From Desulfovibrio sp. (GTDB taxonomy: Bacteria; Desulfobacterota; Desulfovibrionia; Desulfovibrionales; Desulfovibrionaceae), in the NCBI GenBank assembly GCA_031260965.1, contig JAISKK010000084.1, positions 1-40,638 of the forward strand: a stretch of 40,638 nucleotides of DNA. Direction: 5' to 3'. The notes below the pieces were generated by a model. The model did not search any database, had not been told where the DNA came from, and saw only the letters and a program-made list of their open reading frames with translations. The position numbers and the translations under genes were made by a program. This document shows, in pieces, positions 8,359-15,705 of this stretch. Within the stretch, counting starts at the first letter, position 1, and every line of letters starts with the position of its first letter.

Positions 8359-10075
8359 CATCGCCATCCGCCTCATTGTCCGGGTCGTAGTCATGGGCAA
8401 TGGAATTCAAAAGCAGTTCCGTCTCAACCATATGCTCACCGAGCAGACCGGCGATTTCCTGGACGGTTGTGACGTTTTTCATAATAACTTCACGCGCTTT
8501 TTTGGCAATTTTCTCCCTGTTTATTTCCGATTTGGTCACATCAGTTATAATTGCCCCGACAATTTCGTCAGGCTCGATGGTAAAGGCGGAAATGTCATAT
8601 AATCTGTCTTTTACGGGAAAATGTTCTTTATGAATGTCTTTTTCCGATTTCAAGGCCTGCTTGAAAAGATCCGCAAAATCAATAATCCTGTCAATCGCCG
8701 CGCCCTCCAGCCCGTTCGGACGGGAGGCAAAAACATCATACAAGTCTCCGCAAAACATTCGCATAAACGCGTCATTCGCTTCCACAACATTTAACTCATT
8801 ATCAACCATAACAATTGCCGACGGCATACAGCGCAACATGGCGGCGGTCTTGCGCATGGCGATTTTACGCATATAGGAAACGCACATGGAAGGCTCGGCG
8901 TTGCCGGAAAGCAGCGCCCGTACCATATCCCGGCAGGACAGGTAACCGCAGCCGCCGCAGTTAAGTTCATCTTCTTCCGTTTGTTTGCCGATTTTTTTCA
9001 TGCCCGTAACCATTTCATCCAATGAATAAGACTTGCGGTCCACAGGATTTTCCGGATAGGATTCCGGCACAAGCACCCGCACCTCGGCGGGGATGGCATC
9101 TCTCTTCTGAATTTTCGCCAAAATATCAGAGGTGATATTTATTCCAGCTTTTTTTGAAGCCAGAGCCGGGCCGTTCACACAGCCGGCTGGGCATCCGAGA
9201 GCTTCTACAAAAATTTTTCTGCTGATTTTTTCAGGGTTAAATCCGTTTAAAGCCTTTTCAAATGTATCCAAGGTACTTATGCTAATCAGCTGAACATCAT
9301 CCCCAATGCCTGACTGCCTGATTGTCTCATTCATTCCTCCTTCAACAGGATACAAAGATCCTTCATATGCATCTTCCGGAACAAATTTATTATCATCAGT
9401 TATCTCAATTTCCTGTATACTGATAAATTTCTCTTTAATCCAATAATTTAACTCCTCAAATGTCAAAGCTGCATTAATCAGCTCAGGGTGCTTTGTAGCC
9501 TCATTCTTTTTTGCTATACATGGGCCGATAAAAACAATATCGATATCTCCATAAATCTGTTTCAGCATCTTTGCATGTGTTAAGGCTGGAGACGCTAGCG
9601 ACATGATATTTCTGGTAAATTTAGAATTATATATCCGCACATAATCAACAATAACAGGACAGCAGCTTGAAATATAAAGATCTTTTTCCGCATTTTCAAG
9701 CATGTCCGCAGTGGCGATAGAAACTTCCTGCGCCCCCAGCGCGGTTTCGCTCACCGCCGCAAAACCAAGTTTTTTCAGCAGCCCAATCATTAGCGGCGCC
9801 GAATAATCAAACACTCCTGCCCAACTGGGGGCCAGCGAAACAAAAACCTTCCGTTGCGACTGGATCAGCTTTTGCGCTTTCTCAATATCATAACGGATAC
9901 GTTTAGCTCCGGCTGGACAGGCGCGGACGCAACTGCCGCAGGAAATACATTTATCGCTTAAAATCGACGCATGCCCATCCTGTATTTTTATCGCTTTTAC
10001 ATGGCATTCGCGTACGCATTTATAGCAGTCGTTGCATTCATTTTTAAGCGTATAGACGGGATAAAGTTCATTCAT
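8351..10075 (-). CDS. hydS: [FeFe] hydrogenase, group C, putative H2 sensor with PAS domain (HydS)
   Basis: A 574-residue putative sensory hydrogenase. Two [4Fe-4S] clusters (CNDCYKCVRECHVKAI, CISCGSCVRACPAGA; residues about 14-60) precede an H-cluster domain with L1 ISSCCPVI (about 137), L2 IGPCIAKKNE (about 184) and L3 EALGCPAGCVNGP (about 295). Then follow a four-cysteine Fe-S domain (CGGCGYLSC...C, about 372-392) and a PAS domain (about 410-510, MPSAIVMVDNELNVVEAND). This order is that of group C (HydS) enzymes, thought to report H2 to a downstream effector. Both cysteines of SCCP are retained. The start has AGGAG eight bases upstream. It is the first gene of the operon. Residues encoded at about 9240-9660 are in a notably AT-rich stretch. 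Confidence 0.9.
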   Translation of the reverse strand: MNELYPVYTLKNECNDCYKCVRECHVKAIKIQDGHASILSDKCISCGSCVRACPAGAKRIRYDIEKAQKLIQSQRKVFVSLAPSWAGVFDYSAPLMIGLLKKLGFAAVSETALGAQEVSIATADMLENAEKDLYISSCCPVIVDYVRIYNSKFTRNIMSLASPALTHAKMLKQIYGDIDIVFIGPCIAKKNEATKHPELINAALTFEELNYWIKEKFISIQEIEITDDNKFVPEDAYEGSLYPVEGGMNETIRQSGIGDDVQLISISTLDTFEKALNGFNPEKISRKIFVEALGCPAGCVNGPALASKKAGINITSDILAKIQKRDAIPAEVRVLVPESYPENPVDRKSYSLDEMVTGMKKIGKQTEEDELNCGGCGYLSCRDMVRALLSGNAEPSMCVSYMRKIAMRKTAAMLRCMPSAIVMVDNELNVVEANDAFMRMFCGDLYDVFASRPNGLEGAAIDRIIDFADLFKQALKSEKDIHKEHFPVKDRLYDISAFTIEPDEIVGAIITDVTKSEINREKIAKKAREVIMKNVTTVQEIAGLLGEHMVETELLLNSIAHDYDPDNEADGDVH

Positions 10076-10176
10076 CGTTTAACTCCTGCAAAATACCCGG
10101 CAATTTGCCCGCGTAAATTCGCATATTCAGCGTCCACAGTCCCCCCCTTGCCAACACATAGACCTGCTGATAAAAA

Positions 10177-10194
10177 ATGTGCAAAATATCACAA
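10177..10194. promoter_or_regulatory. CRP/FNR-family-like operator palindrome
   Basis: ATGTGCAAAATATCACAA reads as TGTGC-N6-TCACA, one mismatch from the TGTGA-N6-TCACA pattern bound by CRP/FNR-family regulators. Desulfovibrio HcpR sites are described with a similar TTGTGA-N6-TCACAA form. It is about 100 bases upstream of hydS and 255 upstream of the cytochrome gene, so it fits control of hydS better. No regulator gene is in the window. Confidence 0.45.
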
Positions 10195-10370
10195 GGTTAT
10201 GCTATGAATTGTAGTGGAACTCAACACCGTAACCAGAAAATTTTGCCATGGTTTTTCGTAACACAATCTTTCCCCAAAGGCTATCTCCGCTGCCATGGAC
10301 AGGGCGAAGCTGCCGGGAAATTTCACCAATTCTATGTGCGGCCAAGGGGATTGTGGTCAGAGGGGGGTGC

Positions 10371-10399
10371 TTGACTTTTCTTACCTGCCGATTTAGAAG
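10371..10399 (+). promoter_or_regulatory. Possible promoter for the cytochrome/flavoprotein operon
   Basis: TTGACT at 10371-10376 is followed after 17 bases by TAGAAG at 10394-10399. The -35 is good and the -10 is weak (four of six). It lies about 50 bases upstream of the GTG start of the cytochrome gene. Confidence 0.35.
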
Positions 10400-10448
10400 G
10401 TCAGCATAGGGTCAAGATAGGCGTATTTTCTTCTGAAAGAAGGCTAAC

Positions 10449-10841
10449 GTGAGAAAGATAAATGTAATCTCATTTGTCATTCTGTTATTGATTGCATATG
10501 GTAATATGCCTTTTATTACATCAGTATATGGCATAGAACAGCCTAAAAAAGCACAAATTCCGACACATTTCTTGAGTGATCGTCATGAAGAATATGATTC
10601 ATGCATCGCCTGCCACAATGAAAAAAAACCATCTGCCGGCGCATTAGTCAGCATGGAACAATGTCTGCTCTGCCATGGTGAATGGGAAGAGCTTGCTGAA
10701 AGAACGAAAGCCTTTGAGGACAATAATCCCCATAGAAACCATCTGAATGAAATTGAGTGCTCGCTTTGTCATAAAGGACATGAGGAATCCAGTTTATTCT
10801 GCGCCAGTTGCCATGAGCAACTGAACGCAAAAATGAAGTAA
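10449..10841 (+). CDS. Periplasmic tetraheme cytochrome c (flavocytochrome c cytochrome subunit)
   Basis: A 130-residue exported electron carrier. Residues 1-28 form a Sec signal peptide (basic MRKIN then a hydrophobic stretch). Four c-type heme motifs follow: CIACH (52), CLLCH (72), CSLCH (104) and CASCH (118), with extra histidines (H46, H95, H98, H111) available as distal ligands. The spacing and the NPHRNHLNEIECSLCHKGHE segment resemble the cytochrome domain of Shewanella flavocytochrome c3 fumarate reductase, in which cytochrome and flavin domains are one chain; here they are two genes. GTG start with AAGG five bases upstream. Seventy-one bases separate it from the flavoprotein gene, including a small CCCGC/GCGGG hairpin at 10850-10864. 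The gene is AT-rich compared with those that follow. Confidence 0.9.
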   Translation: MRKINVISFVILLLIAYGNMPFITSVYGIEQPKKAQIPTHFLSDRHEEYDSCIACHNEKKPSAGALVSMEQCLLCHGEWEELAERTKAFEDNNPHRNHLNEIECSLCHKGHEESSLFCASCHEQLNAKMK

Positions 10842-10912
10842 GCACCACTCCCGCATGTGGCGGGTAAGTATCATGGTTTCTGCTGAACATTTAACGATCA
10901 GGAGAGTGGAAC

Positions 10913-12433
10913 ATGATGGCTAAAGCAAAAAAAACATCCGGTATTACTCGTCGTGATGTCCTGACAGGGGCCGCAGTTGCAGGGGCTGCTGTTGTCATGA
11001 CTTCGCTGCCTCTTTCGTCGGCCGAGGCTGTACCCGTACCGCAAAAATGGGACCAGACCTTTGATGTGGTGGTCATCGGCAGCGGATATGCCGGGCTGGC
11101 TGCGGCAGTTGAGGCGCATGACGCCGGTGCCAGTGTCGTTGTCCTCGACAAGGCGGCGATAGTCGGCGGCAATTCTGCAATCGCCAGTGGCGGCTATAAC
11201 TGCGCCGATCCCGAGCGTCAGAAGCCACAAAACATTGAAGACTCTCCTGACCTTCACTATCAGCAGACGCTGGCCGGTGGTGATTTTAGAGGCGATCCGG
11301 CAAAAGTTCGCTACTATGCTGATCATGCTCTGGATGGGGTGCATTGGCTAGAAAAATTGGGGGTCGTATTTGAGCCAAAAGTATATACTATAGTCGGCGC
11401 ATTGCATCCCAGAAGTCACGATCCTATTAAAAATGGACGCGGCGGCGCAATTATTGCGGTCCTGAAAAAACAACTTGACCAACGGAAAGTGCAGATCCGG
11501 CTGAATTGTGCCGTAACCGGCATTGTACGGCAGGAACCTTTGGCTGGAGAGGTCCTTGGCGTACAGGTTAAAGAAAAAAATAACGTTCTGCACATTCAGG
11601 CTAAACGCGGTGTAGTAATTGCTACTGGAGGATTTGGAGCAGATGTGGCTTTTCGTTCCAAATACGCCCCGCAGTATGACGAAAAATTGCCGACCACCAA
11701 CGTGCCGTGGGCCACAGGGGAAGTGCTGACCTATGCGCAGGATATTGGCGCGGATGTTTCGGGAATGGACTTTATTCAGCTTTTGGTTGCTTGTAATTAT
11801 TTTACCAAAAAATATGGCGATATAGCCAATCTTGGCATTGATCACGCCATCTTTGTAAACCTGAACGGCAAGCGTTTTGTGGCTGAGGACGCGCGTCGCG
11901 ATATTTTGTCAGGGAGCACACTGGCGCAGCCGGAAAAGGTATATCTATGGGTTGCTGATGATCGCGCCGGTAAACGCTATAGCCCTGAGCGGACCAAGAT
12001 GTCGCTGGACAAAGGACTATGTTTTACCGCGCCGACTCTGGAAGAACTGGCCAAGATACTGGAAGAAAAATTGAAAGTGCCATCGGCCGAGTTTCTGGCT
12101 ACCGTCAAACGCTATAATGAAATGGTCGCTTCCGGCAAAGACAACGACTTCGGCAAAAAGGGCATCAACCTTAAAGCAATTGAACAAGGTCCGTTCTGGG
12201 CCAGCCCCACACAGGCCGGTGTCCACCACACCATGGGCGGATTACGCACCAAGCCGGATACGGCACAAGTGCTTGACCGCAACGGGGTGATCATACCCAG
12301 ATTGTATGCTGCCGGCGAGGTTACCGGTGGGGTACACGGCACAAATCGCCTCGGCGGCAATGCGACAGGTGATTGTATAGTATTTGGCCGGCTGGCCGGA
12401 CAGACTGTTGTCAAGGAAACCCCACGAACCTAG
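10913..12433 (+). CDS. Tat-exported fumarate-reductase-like flavoprotein (flavocytochrome c flavin subunit)
   Basis: A 506-residue FAD enzyme of the FccA/FrdA/UrdA superfamily, predicted to reduce an unsaturated organic acid in the periplasm using electrons from the adjacent tetraheme cytochrome. A twin-arginine signal (ITRRDVLTGAAVAGAAVV) occupies the first about 40 residues. The FAD dinucleotide motif is DVVVIGSGYAGLAAAVEA; GKRFVAEDARRD carries the catalytic arginine; GVHHTMGGL and GEVTGGVHGTNRLGGNA carry the conserved His and Arg of the active site. The usual Q-x-HPT motif is replaced by FIQLLVACNYF, so a substrate-binding His is missing. There is no FMN_bind domain. Ribosome-binding site AGGAG is present; a second ATG follows at 10916. 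Fumarate is the default guess, but methacrylate-, acrylate- or urocanate-type substrates are equally open. Confidence 0.88.
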   Translation: MMAKAKKTSGITRRDVLTGAAVAGAAVVMTSLPLSSAEAVPVPQKWDQTFDVVVIGSGYAGLAAAVEAHDAGASVVVLDKAAIVGGNSAIASGGYNCADPERQKPQNIEDSPDLHYQQTLAGGDFRGDPAKVRYYADHALDGVHWLEKLGVVFEPKVYTIVGALHPRSHDPIKNGRGGAIIAVLKKQLDQRKVQIRLNCAVTGIVRQEPLAGEVLGVQVKEKNNVLHIQAKRGVVIATGGFGADVAFRSKYAPQYDEKLPTTNVPWATGEVLTYAQDIGADVSGMDFIQLLVACNYFTKKYGDIANLGIDHAIFVNLNGKRFVAEDARRDILSGSTLAQPEKVYLWVADDRAGKRYSPERTKMSLDKGLCFTAPTLEELAKILEEKLKVPSAEFLATVKRYNEMVASGKDNDFGKKGINLKAIEQGPFWASPTQAGVHHTMGGLRTKPDTAQVLDRNGVIIPRLYAAGEVTGGVHGTNRLGGNATGDCIVFGRLAGQTVVKETPRT

Positions 12434-12580
12434 TTTAAAGGTCGGCTCCGTCCATAAAAAAAGCATTTCAGGGGGACTGCATGGCAGTTCCCCTTGAAGT
12501 GTCTGAAGGTGCCGCCTTTTGGTCGGATCATGAGCAGTGAATGACGCCGGTTGCTTCTGCAATGCAGCGAAGGGGCTTAC
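12434..12580 (+). other. Strong hairpin in the flavoprotein-hybA spacer
   Basis: AGGGGGACTGC (12470-12480) and GCAGTTCCCCT (12484-12494) can form an 11-bp stem with one G-U pair and a three-base loop. No T-run follows, so it is not a typical intrinsic terminator; it could stabilise the upstream mRNA or partly limit read-through to the membrane subunits. The rest of the spacer holds no gene; AAGGGG before 12581 is the ribosome-binding site of the next gene. Confidence 0.6.
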
Positions 12581-13516
12581 ATGAACCGAAGAAAATTTTT
12601 ATCCTGTTTCACCACGGTGACCGCTGCTGTCACGCTTCCGTCCCTGAGAGGGGCTGCAGCTTCGAGCGCTCATCTGTTTGCGGATACGGATATGCTGGGC
12701 GTTCTGCATGATTCCGCGCGTTGCATCGGTTGCCGCAAGTGTGAAGCAGCCTGCCAAAAAGTCAATGCCGATGTGCTTCCAAGCCCCGATAAGTTAAAAT
12801 CTCCGGAGCCTTCTTTCTATTACCGTTCGGTGATGGATAAAAAGCGGCATACCGATTTTCAAAGATTTACCGTTGTTAACCGCTATAAAATAGAAGACCG
12901 GCTTCCGGTATACCGCAAATTTCAGTGCAACCACTGCATAGAACCGGCCTGCGCTTCAGCATGTTTTGTCAAAGCGCTACGCAAAACGCCGGAAGGCCCG
13001 GTGATCTACTCTCCGGACCTGTGTGTCGGCTGCCGCTATTGTATGATTGCCTGCCCCTTTTATGTGCCGGCCTATGATTACGACAACACCTGGAATCCCC
13101 TGATCTACAAGTGCACCATGTGCGCTCCGCGCCTCGCCAAAGGGCTTCTCCCTGGTTGTGTGGAATCTTGTCCCAAGGAGGCTCTGACCTTCGGCAGACG
13201 GAAAGAACTTCTGCAAATCGCCCGCCAACGCATTGTCGACAATCAGGGAATCTATGTGGATCACATTTACGGCGAATATGAAGTGGGCGGCACCTGCTGG
13301 CTGTATCTGTCTCCAGTGCCGCACAAAAACCTGGGTCAACCTGAAGTCGGCAAGACCGCGCCAACGGATCTTACAGCGGACATTTTGGGGACCGCAGGTC
13401 TGGCAGCGGGCATATTGACCGCCCTGTTGGGCGCGACCTGCCTTGTTAGCAGCCGGCGCAACAAGAAATACCCTGCCGGGCATGATGCCGGGGACGACAG
13501 GGGGGATGAGCAATGA
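12581..13516 (+). CDS. HybA-like periplasmic [4Fe-4S] ferredoxin subunit with Tat signal and C-terminal anchor
   Basis: A 311-residue electron-transfer subunit with four predicted [4Fe-4S] clusters: CIGCRKCEAACQ, CNHCIEPACASACF, CVGCRYCMIACPF and CTMC with GCVESCP. The N-terminus MNRRKFLSCFTTVTAAVTL is a twin-arginine signal. A hydrophobic segment near residues 270-292 followed by SSRRNKK is a C-terminal membrane anchor, as in E. coli HybA. The ATG at 12581 is chosen over an in-frame start 30 bases earlier because it places the Tat motif at the N-terminus and has an AAGGGG site. It overlaps hybB-like by four bases. Role inferred: carrying electrons between the NrfD-type membrane subunit and the periplasmic cytochrome. 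Confidence 0.9.
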   Translation: MNRRKFLSCFTTVTAAVTLPSLRGAAASSAHLFADTDMLGVLHDSARCIGCRKCEAACQKVNADVLPSPDKLKSPEPSFYYRSVMDKKRHTDFQRFTVVNRYKIEDRLPVYRKFQCNHCIEPACASACFVKALRKTPEGPVIYSPDLCVGCRYCMIACPFYVPAYDYDNTWNPLIYKCTMCAPRLAKGLLPGCVESCPKEALTFGRRKELLQIARQRIVDNQGIYVDHIYGEYEVGGTCWLYLSPVPHKNLGQPEVGKTAPTDLTADILGTAGLAAGILTALLGATCLVSSRRNKKYPAGHDAGDDRGDEQ

Positions 13517-14685
13517 ACTCCGAGTGCAAAAACAACAACACCCTGCTTGATTGTATAAAAAACAATCCTGTGACCGCCATTATACTGCTTGTGGGGCTTG
13601 GCCTGACTGTGGCGCGTTTTACATCCGGCATAGGTGGCGTCACCAATCTGGACAACAAGAACCCCTGGGGCTTCTGGATGACCTTTGACTTGCTCTGCGG
13701 CATAGCCATTGCCGCAGGAGGATTTGCTGTCACGGCAGCTTACTACGTCTTCGGGCAGAAGCATTTTGGCGTCTTTGTGCGTAGCACCCTTACCACGGCC
13801 TTTCTTGGCTATTTTTTTGAAGTCATCGCGCTCGTGTATGAAGTAGGGCAGCCGTGGCGACTGCCCTATCCCATATTCTGGTCACAGGGCACGAGTTCCG
13901 TACTCTTTCTGATTGGGTTATGCGTCTTTGCCTATCTGATGATTTCCTTTACCGAACTGCTGCCTGCTGTCCTGGAATGGCTTGGGAAAAAAGATGCAAG
14001 AAAAAAAGCTATACGCCTTGTCACCCCCTTGGCCGTGATCGGCGCTGTTATCGGCATTATCCACCAAAGCTCCCTTGGAGCGCTGTATGTCATTACTCCC
14101 TCCAAGGTGCATCCTTTGTGGTACACAACACTCATGCCCCTCAATTTCCTCGTCTCCAGCCTGTTTGCGGGTTTGAGTATGGTTGTGGTTGAAGGCTTGC
14201 TGTCCCACAAGTTTCTGCATGCCTATATGGACGGGCAGCACATTAAAACCGCCAACCGGGCAGTGTTTGGCTGCGGCAAGGCCGCCTGCTTTTTCATGTT
14301 TGCCTATCTTGCCATGAAAGTTGTCCAAATGGCCGACACCAGCCAGCACCTCTCCTCCGGCTACGGCGCGTTGTTCTTGGCGGAACTTGCGGGCGGAGTT
14401 GCCCTGCCCGCCCTTATGCTCCTTACAGGCATTGCAAGAAAACGCACAGGACTGATACAGGCCGGAGCCATAGTCGCAGTACTGGGCGTTGTGCTCAATC
14501 GTTTCAATGTGAGCCTTGTTGCTTTTAACTATAACCTGCCGGCGGCAGAACGGTATTTCCCAAGCTGGATGGAAATTGCCCTTTCCGTTTTCCTCTTTAC
14601 GCTCATGGTCGCGGCATATCGCTTTATCTGCTCCAGGATGCCGGTGCTGAAAACGCATAAAGAGTATGGGGAAGGAGTCGTCTAG
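13513..14685 (+). CDS. HybB/NrfD-like integral membrane quinol dehydrogenase subunit
   Basis: A 390-residue membrane protein with about ten hydrophobic segments, of the HybB branch of the NrfD/PsrC family. It has the typical PWGFWMTFDLLCGIAIAAGG segment, EVGQPWRLPYPIFW, and the GIIHQSSLGALYVI motif shared by HybB-type proteins. Such subunits exchange electrons between menaquinone and a periplasmic Fe-S partner without heme. There is no catalytic molybdenum or NiFe subunit nearby, so the likely partner is the flavoprotein/cytochrome pair just upstream. The start overlaps the ferredoxin gene by four bases. The downstream spacer holds a repeat rather than another subunit gene, so the module appears to be four genes. 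Confidence 0.9.
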   Translation: MNSECKNNNTLLDCIKNNPVTAIILLVGLGLTVARFTSGIGGVTNLDNKNPWGFWMTFDLLCGIAIAAGGFAVTAAYYVFGQKHFGVFVRSTLTTAFLGYFFEVIALVYEVGQPWRLPYPIFWSQGTSSVLFLIGLCVFAYLMISFTELLPAVLEWLGKKDARKKAIRLVTPLAVIGAVIGIIHQSSLGALYVITPSKVHPLWYTTLMPLNFLVSSLFAGLSMVVVEGLLSHKFLHAYMDGQHIKTANRAVFGCGKAACFFMFAYLAMKVVQMADTSQHLSSGYGALFLAELAGGVALPALMLLTGIARKRTGLIQAGAIVAVLGVVLNRFNVSLVAFNYNLPAAERYFPSWMEIALSVFLFTLMVAAYRFICSRMPVLKTHKEYGEGVV

Positions 14686-14797
14686 AGCAGTTAACGCTTC
14701 AAATAGTCGCTTACGGCGAGCAAAGCTCACCTGCGCCTATTTGGCGGCAAGGGTTTACAGGAAATCCTTGCGAGCATTTCATGTATGAAATGTTCTA
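14686..14797. repeat. Dispersed intergenic repeat, family 2, long copy, with hairpins
   Basis: CAAATAGTCGC (14700-14710) pairs with GCGCCTATTTG (14733-14743), ten of eleven positions, and CATTTCAT-GT-ATGAAATG (14775-14792) is a perfect palindrome. The core 14700-14721 matches 26527-26548 at 18 of 22 positions. It follows the hybB-like stop directly and may act in 3'-end formation. About 55 bases in the middle are absent from the other copy. Confidence 0.7.
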
Positions 14798-14824
14798 GCT
14801 GACCAGGATTTTTTCTTTTCTTTT

Positions 14825-14849
14825 GCGGGGAAAATATATAAGTTCCCGC
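14825..14849 (+). other. Small hairpin in the folE2 leader
   Basis: GCGGGGAA (14825-14832) and TTCCCGC (14843-14849) form a stem with one bulged G around an AT-rich loop, about 35 bases before the folE2 start. It could be a leader structure; I recognise no riboswitch class in it. Confidence 0.3.
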
Positions 14850-14883
14850 GGAAAATTAAAGGAAAAGCAGAGGTTTCACCGCT

Positions 14884-15705
14884 ATGGAAGATGTACAGAA
14901 CACGCTGGCCACTGTCGCCCTGCCCATTGACAGCGTCGGGGTCCGTAATCTGCGTCTGCCGATTTCCGTCAGCCGCCGGGAAGGCGGCGCTCTGGCCACT
15001 GTCGCTCTGCTTGAATTGGGCGTAGATCTGCCCGCTCATTTCAAAGGCACGCACATGAGCCGCTTTATCGAAGTCCTGCAAGGGCGACAGGAAGATTTAA
15101 GCTACAAGAGCATTAAAAGTCTGCTGGAGGACATCCTGGAACGCTTGCACGCCCGCAAGGCCCGGGTCATTTTTGACTTTCCCTTTTTCATGCCCCGGCC
15201 CACGCCGGTCAGCAAAGCCACCGCCCTGCAAAGCTACCAGTGCCGCATTACCGGCGAACTGGCCCTTGAGGGCAAACTTGACTTCATTCTTGAGGTCAAA
15301 GTGCCGGTTATGACCGTCTGCCCTTGCTCCAAGGCCATCAGCAGGGAAGGCGCGCACAGCCAGAGGGCGGAAATCCGTCTTCTTTTGCATCTGAAAAATT
15401 TCTGCTGGCTCGAAGAGTTCATTGAGATCGCAGAAAGCGCAGGTTCGGCGCCCACCTATCCTCTGCTGAAGCGCGAAGACGAAAAATTTGTTACGGAACA
15501 GTCTTTTGCCAATCCCTGCTTTGTGGAGGATGTTGTCCGCAATATCGCCGAAATACTTGAGACCCATCCGCATATTTCCTGGTTCAGAGCGGAGGTGGAA
15601 AGTTTTGAATCCATCCACGCCCACAACGCCTATGCCTGGATCGAGCGTTATACGCAACCGGATTCGCAGATCTCATGCACGGACTTGTTCAATATGGTCT
15701 GCTGA
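14884..15705 (+). CDS. folE2: GTP cyclohydrolase FolE2 (GCYH-IB)
   Basis: Makes 7,8-dihydroneopterin triphosphate from GTP, the shared precursor of folate and of queuosine via QueD. The 273-residue protein belongs to the type IB enzymes, which do not depend on zinc as FolE does. Landmarks are [24 protein letters not shown] with the conserved catalytic Cys, VEDVVRNIA, and [15 protein letters not shown] near the C-terminus. AGAGG lies about ten bases before the ATG. It is a single-gene unit between a repeat and convergent ruvX; its last 33 bases overlap the ruvX 3' end on the other strand. No folE of the zinc type is seen in the window. Confidence 0.95.
   Translation: MEDVQNTLATVALPIDSVGVRNLRLPISVSRREGGALATVALLELGVDLPAHFKGTHMSRFIEVLQGRQEDLSYKSIKSLLEDILERLHARKARVIFDFPFFMPRPTPVSKATALQSYQCRITGELALEGKLDFILEVKVPVMTVCPCSKAISREGAHSQRAEIRLLLHLKNFCWLEEFIEIAESAGSAPTYPLLKREDEKFVTEQSFANPCFVEDVVRNIAEILETHPHISWFRAEVESFESIHAHNAYAWIERYTQPDSQISCTDLFNMVC

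Larger units (their letters stand above)
10076..10448. other. Divergent intergenic region between hydS and the cytochrome c gene
   Basis: About 373 bases without a credible gene. It holds the hydS ribosome-binding site (10083-10087), a CRP/FNR-like palindrome at 10177-10194 and a possible forward promoter at 10371-10399. Short open frames of about 65-78 codons exist on the plus strand but show no conserved features. Both divergent operons probably start here, so shared control is possible. Confidence 0.7.

Noticed and set aside
10177-10374. A small plus-strand gene of 65 codons in the hydS-cytochrome spacer
   Set aside because: No ribosome-binding site, no conserved motif, and it overlaps the likely operator and promoter sequences.
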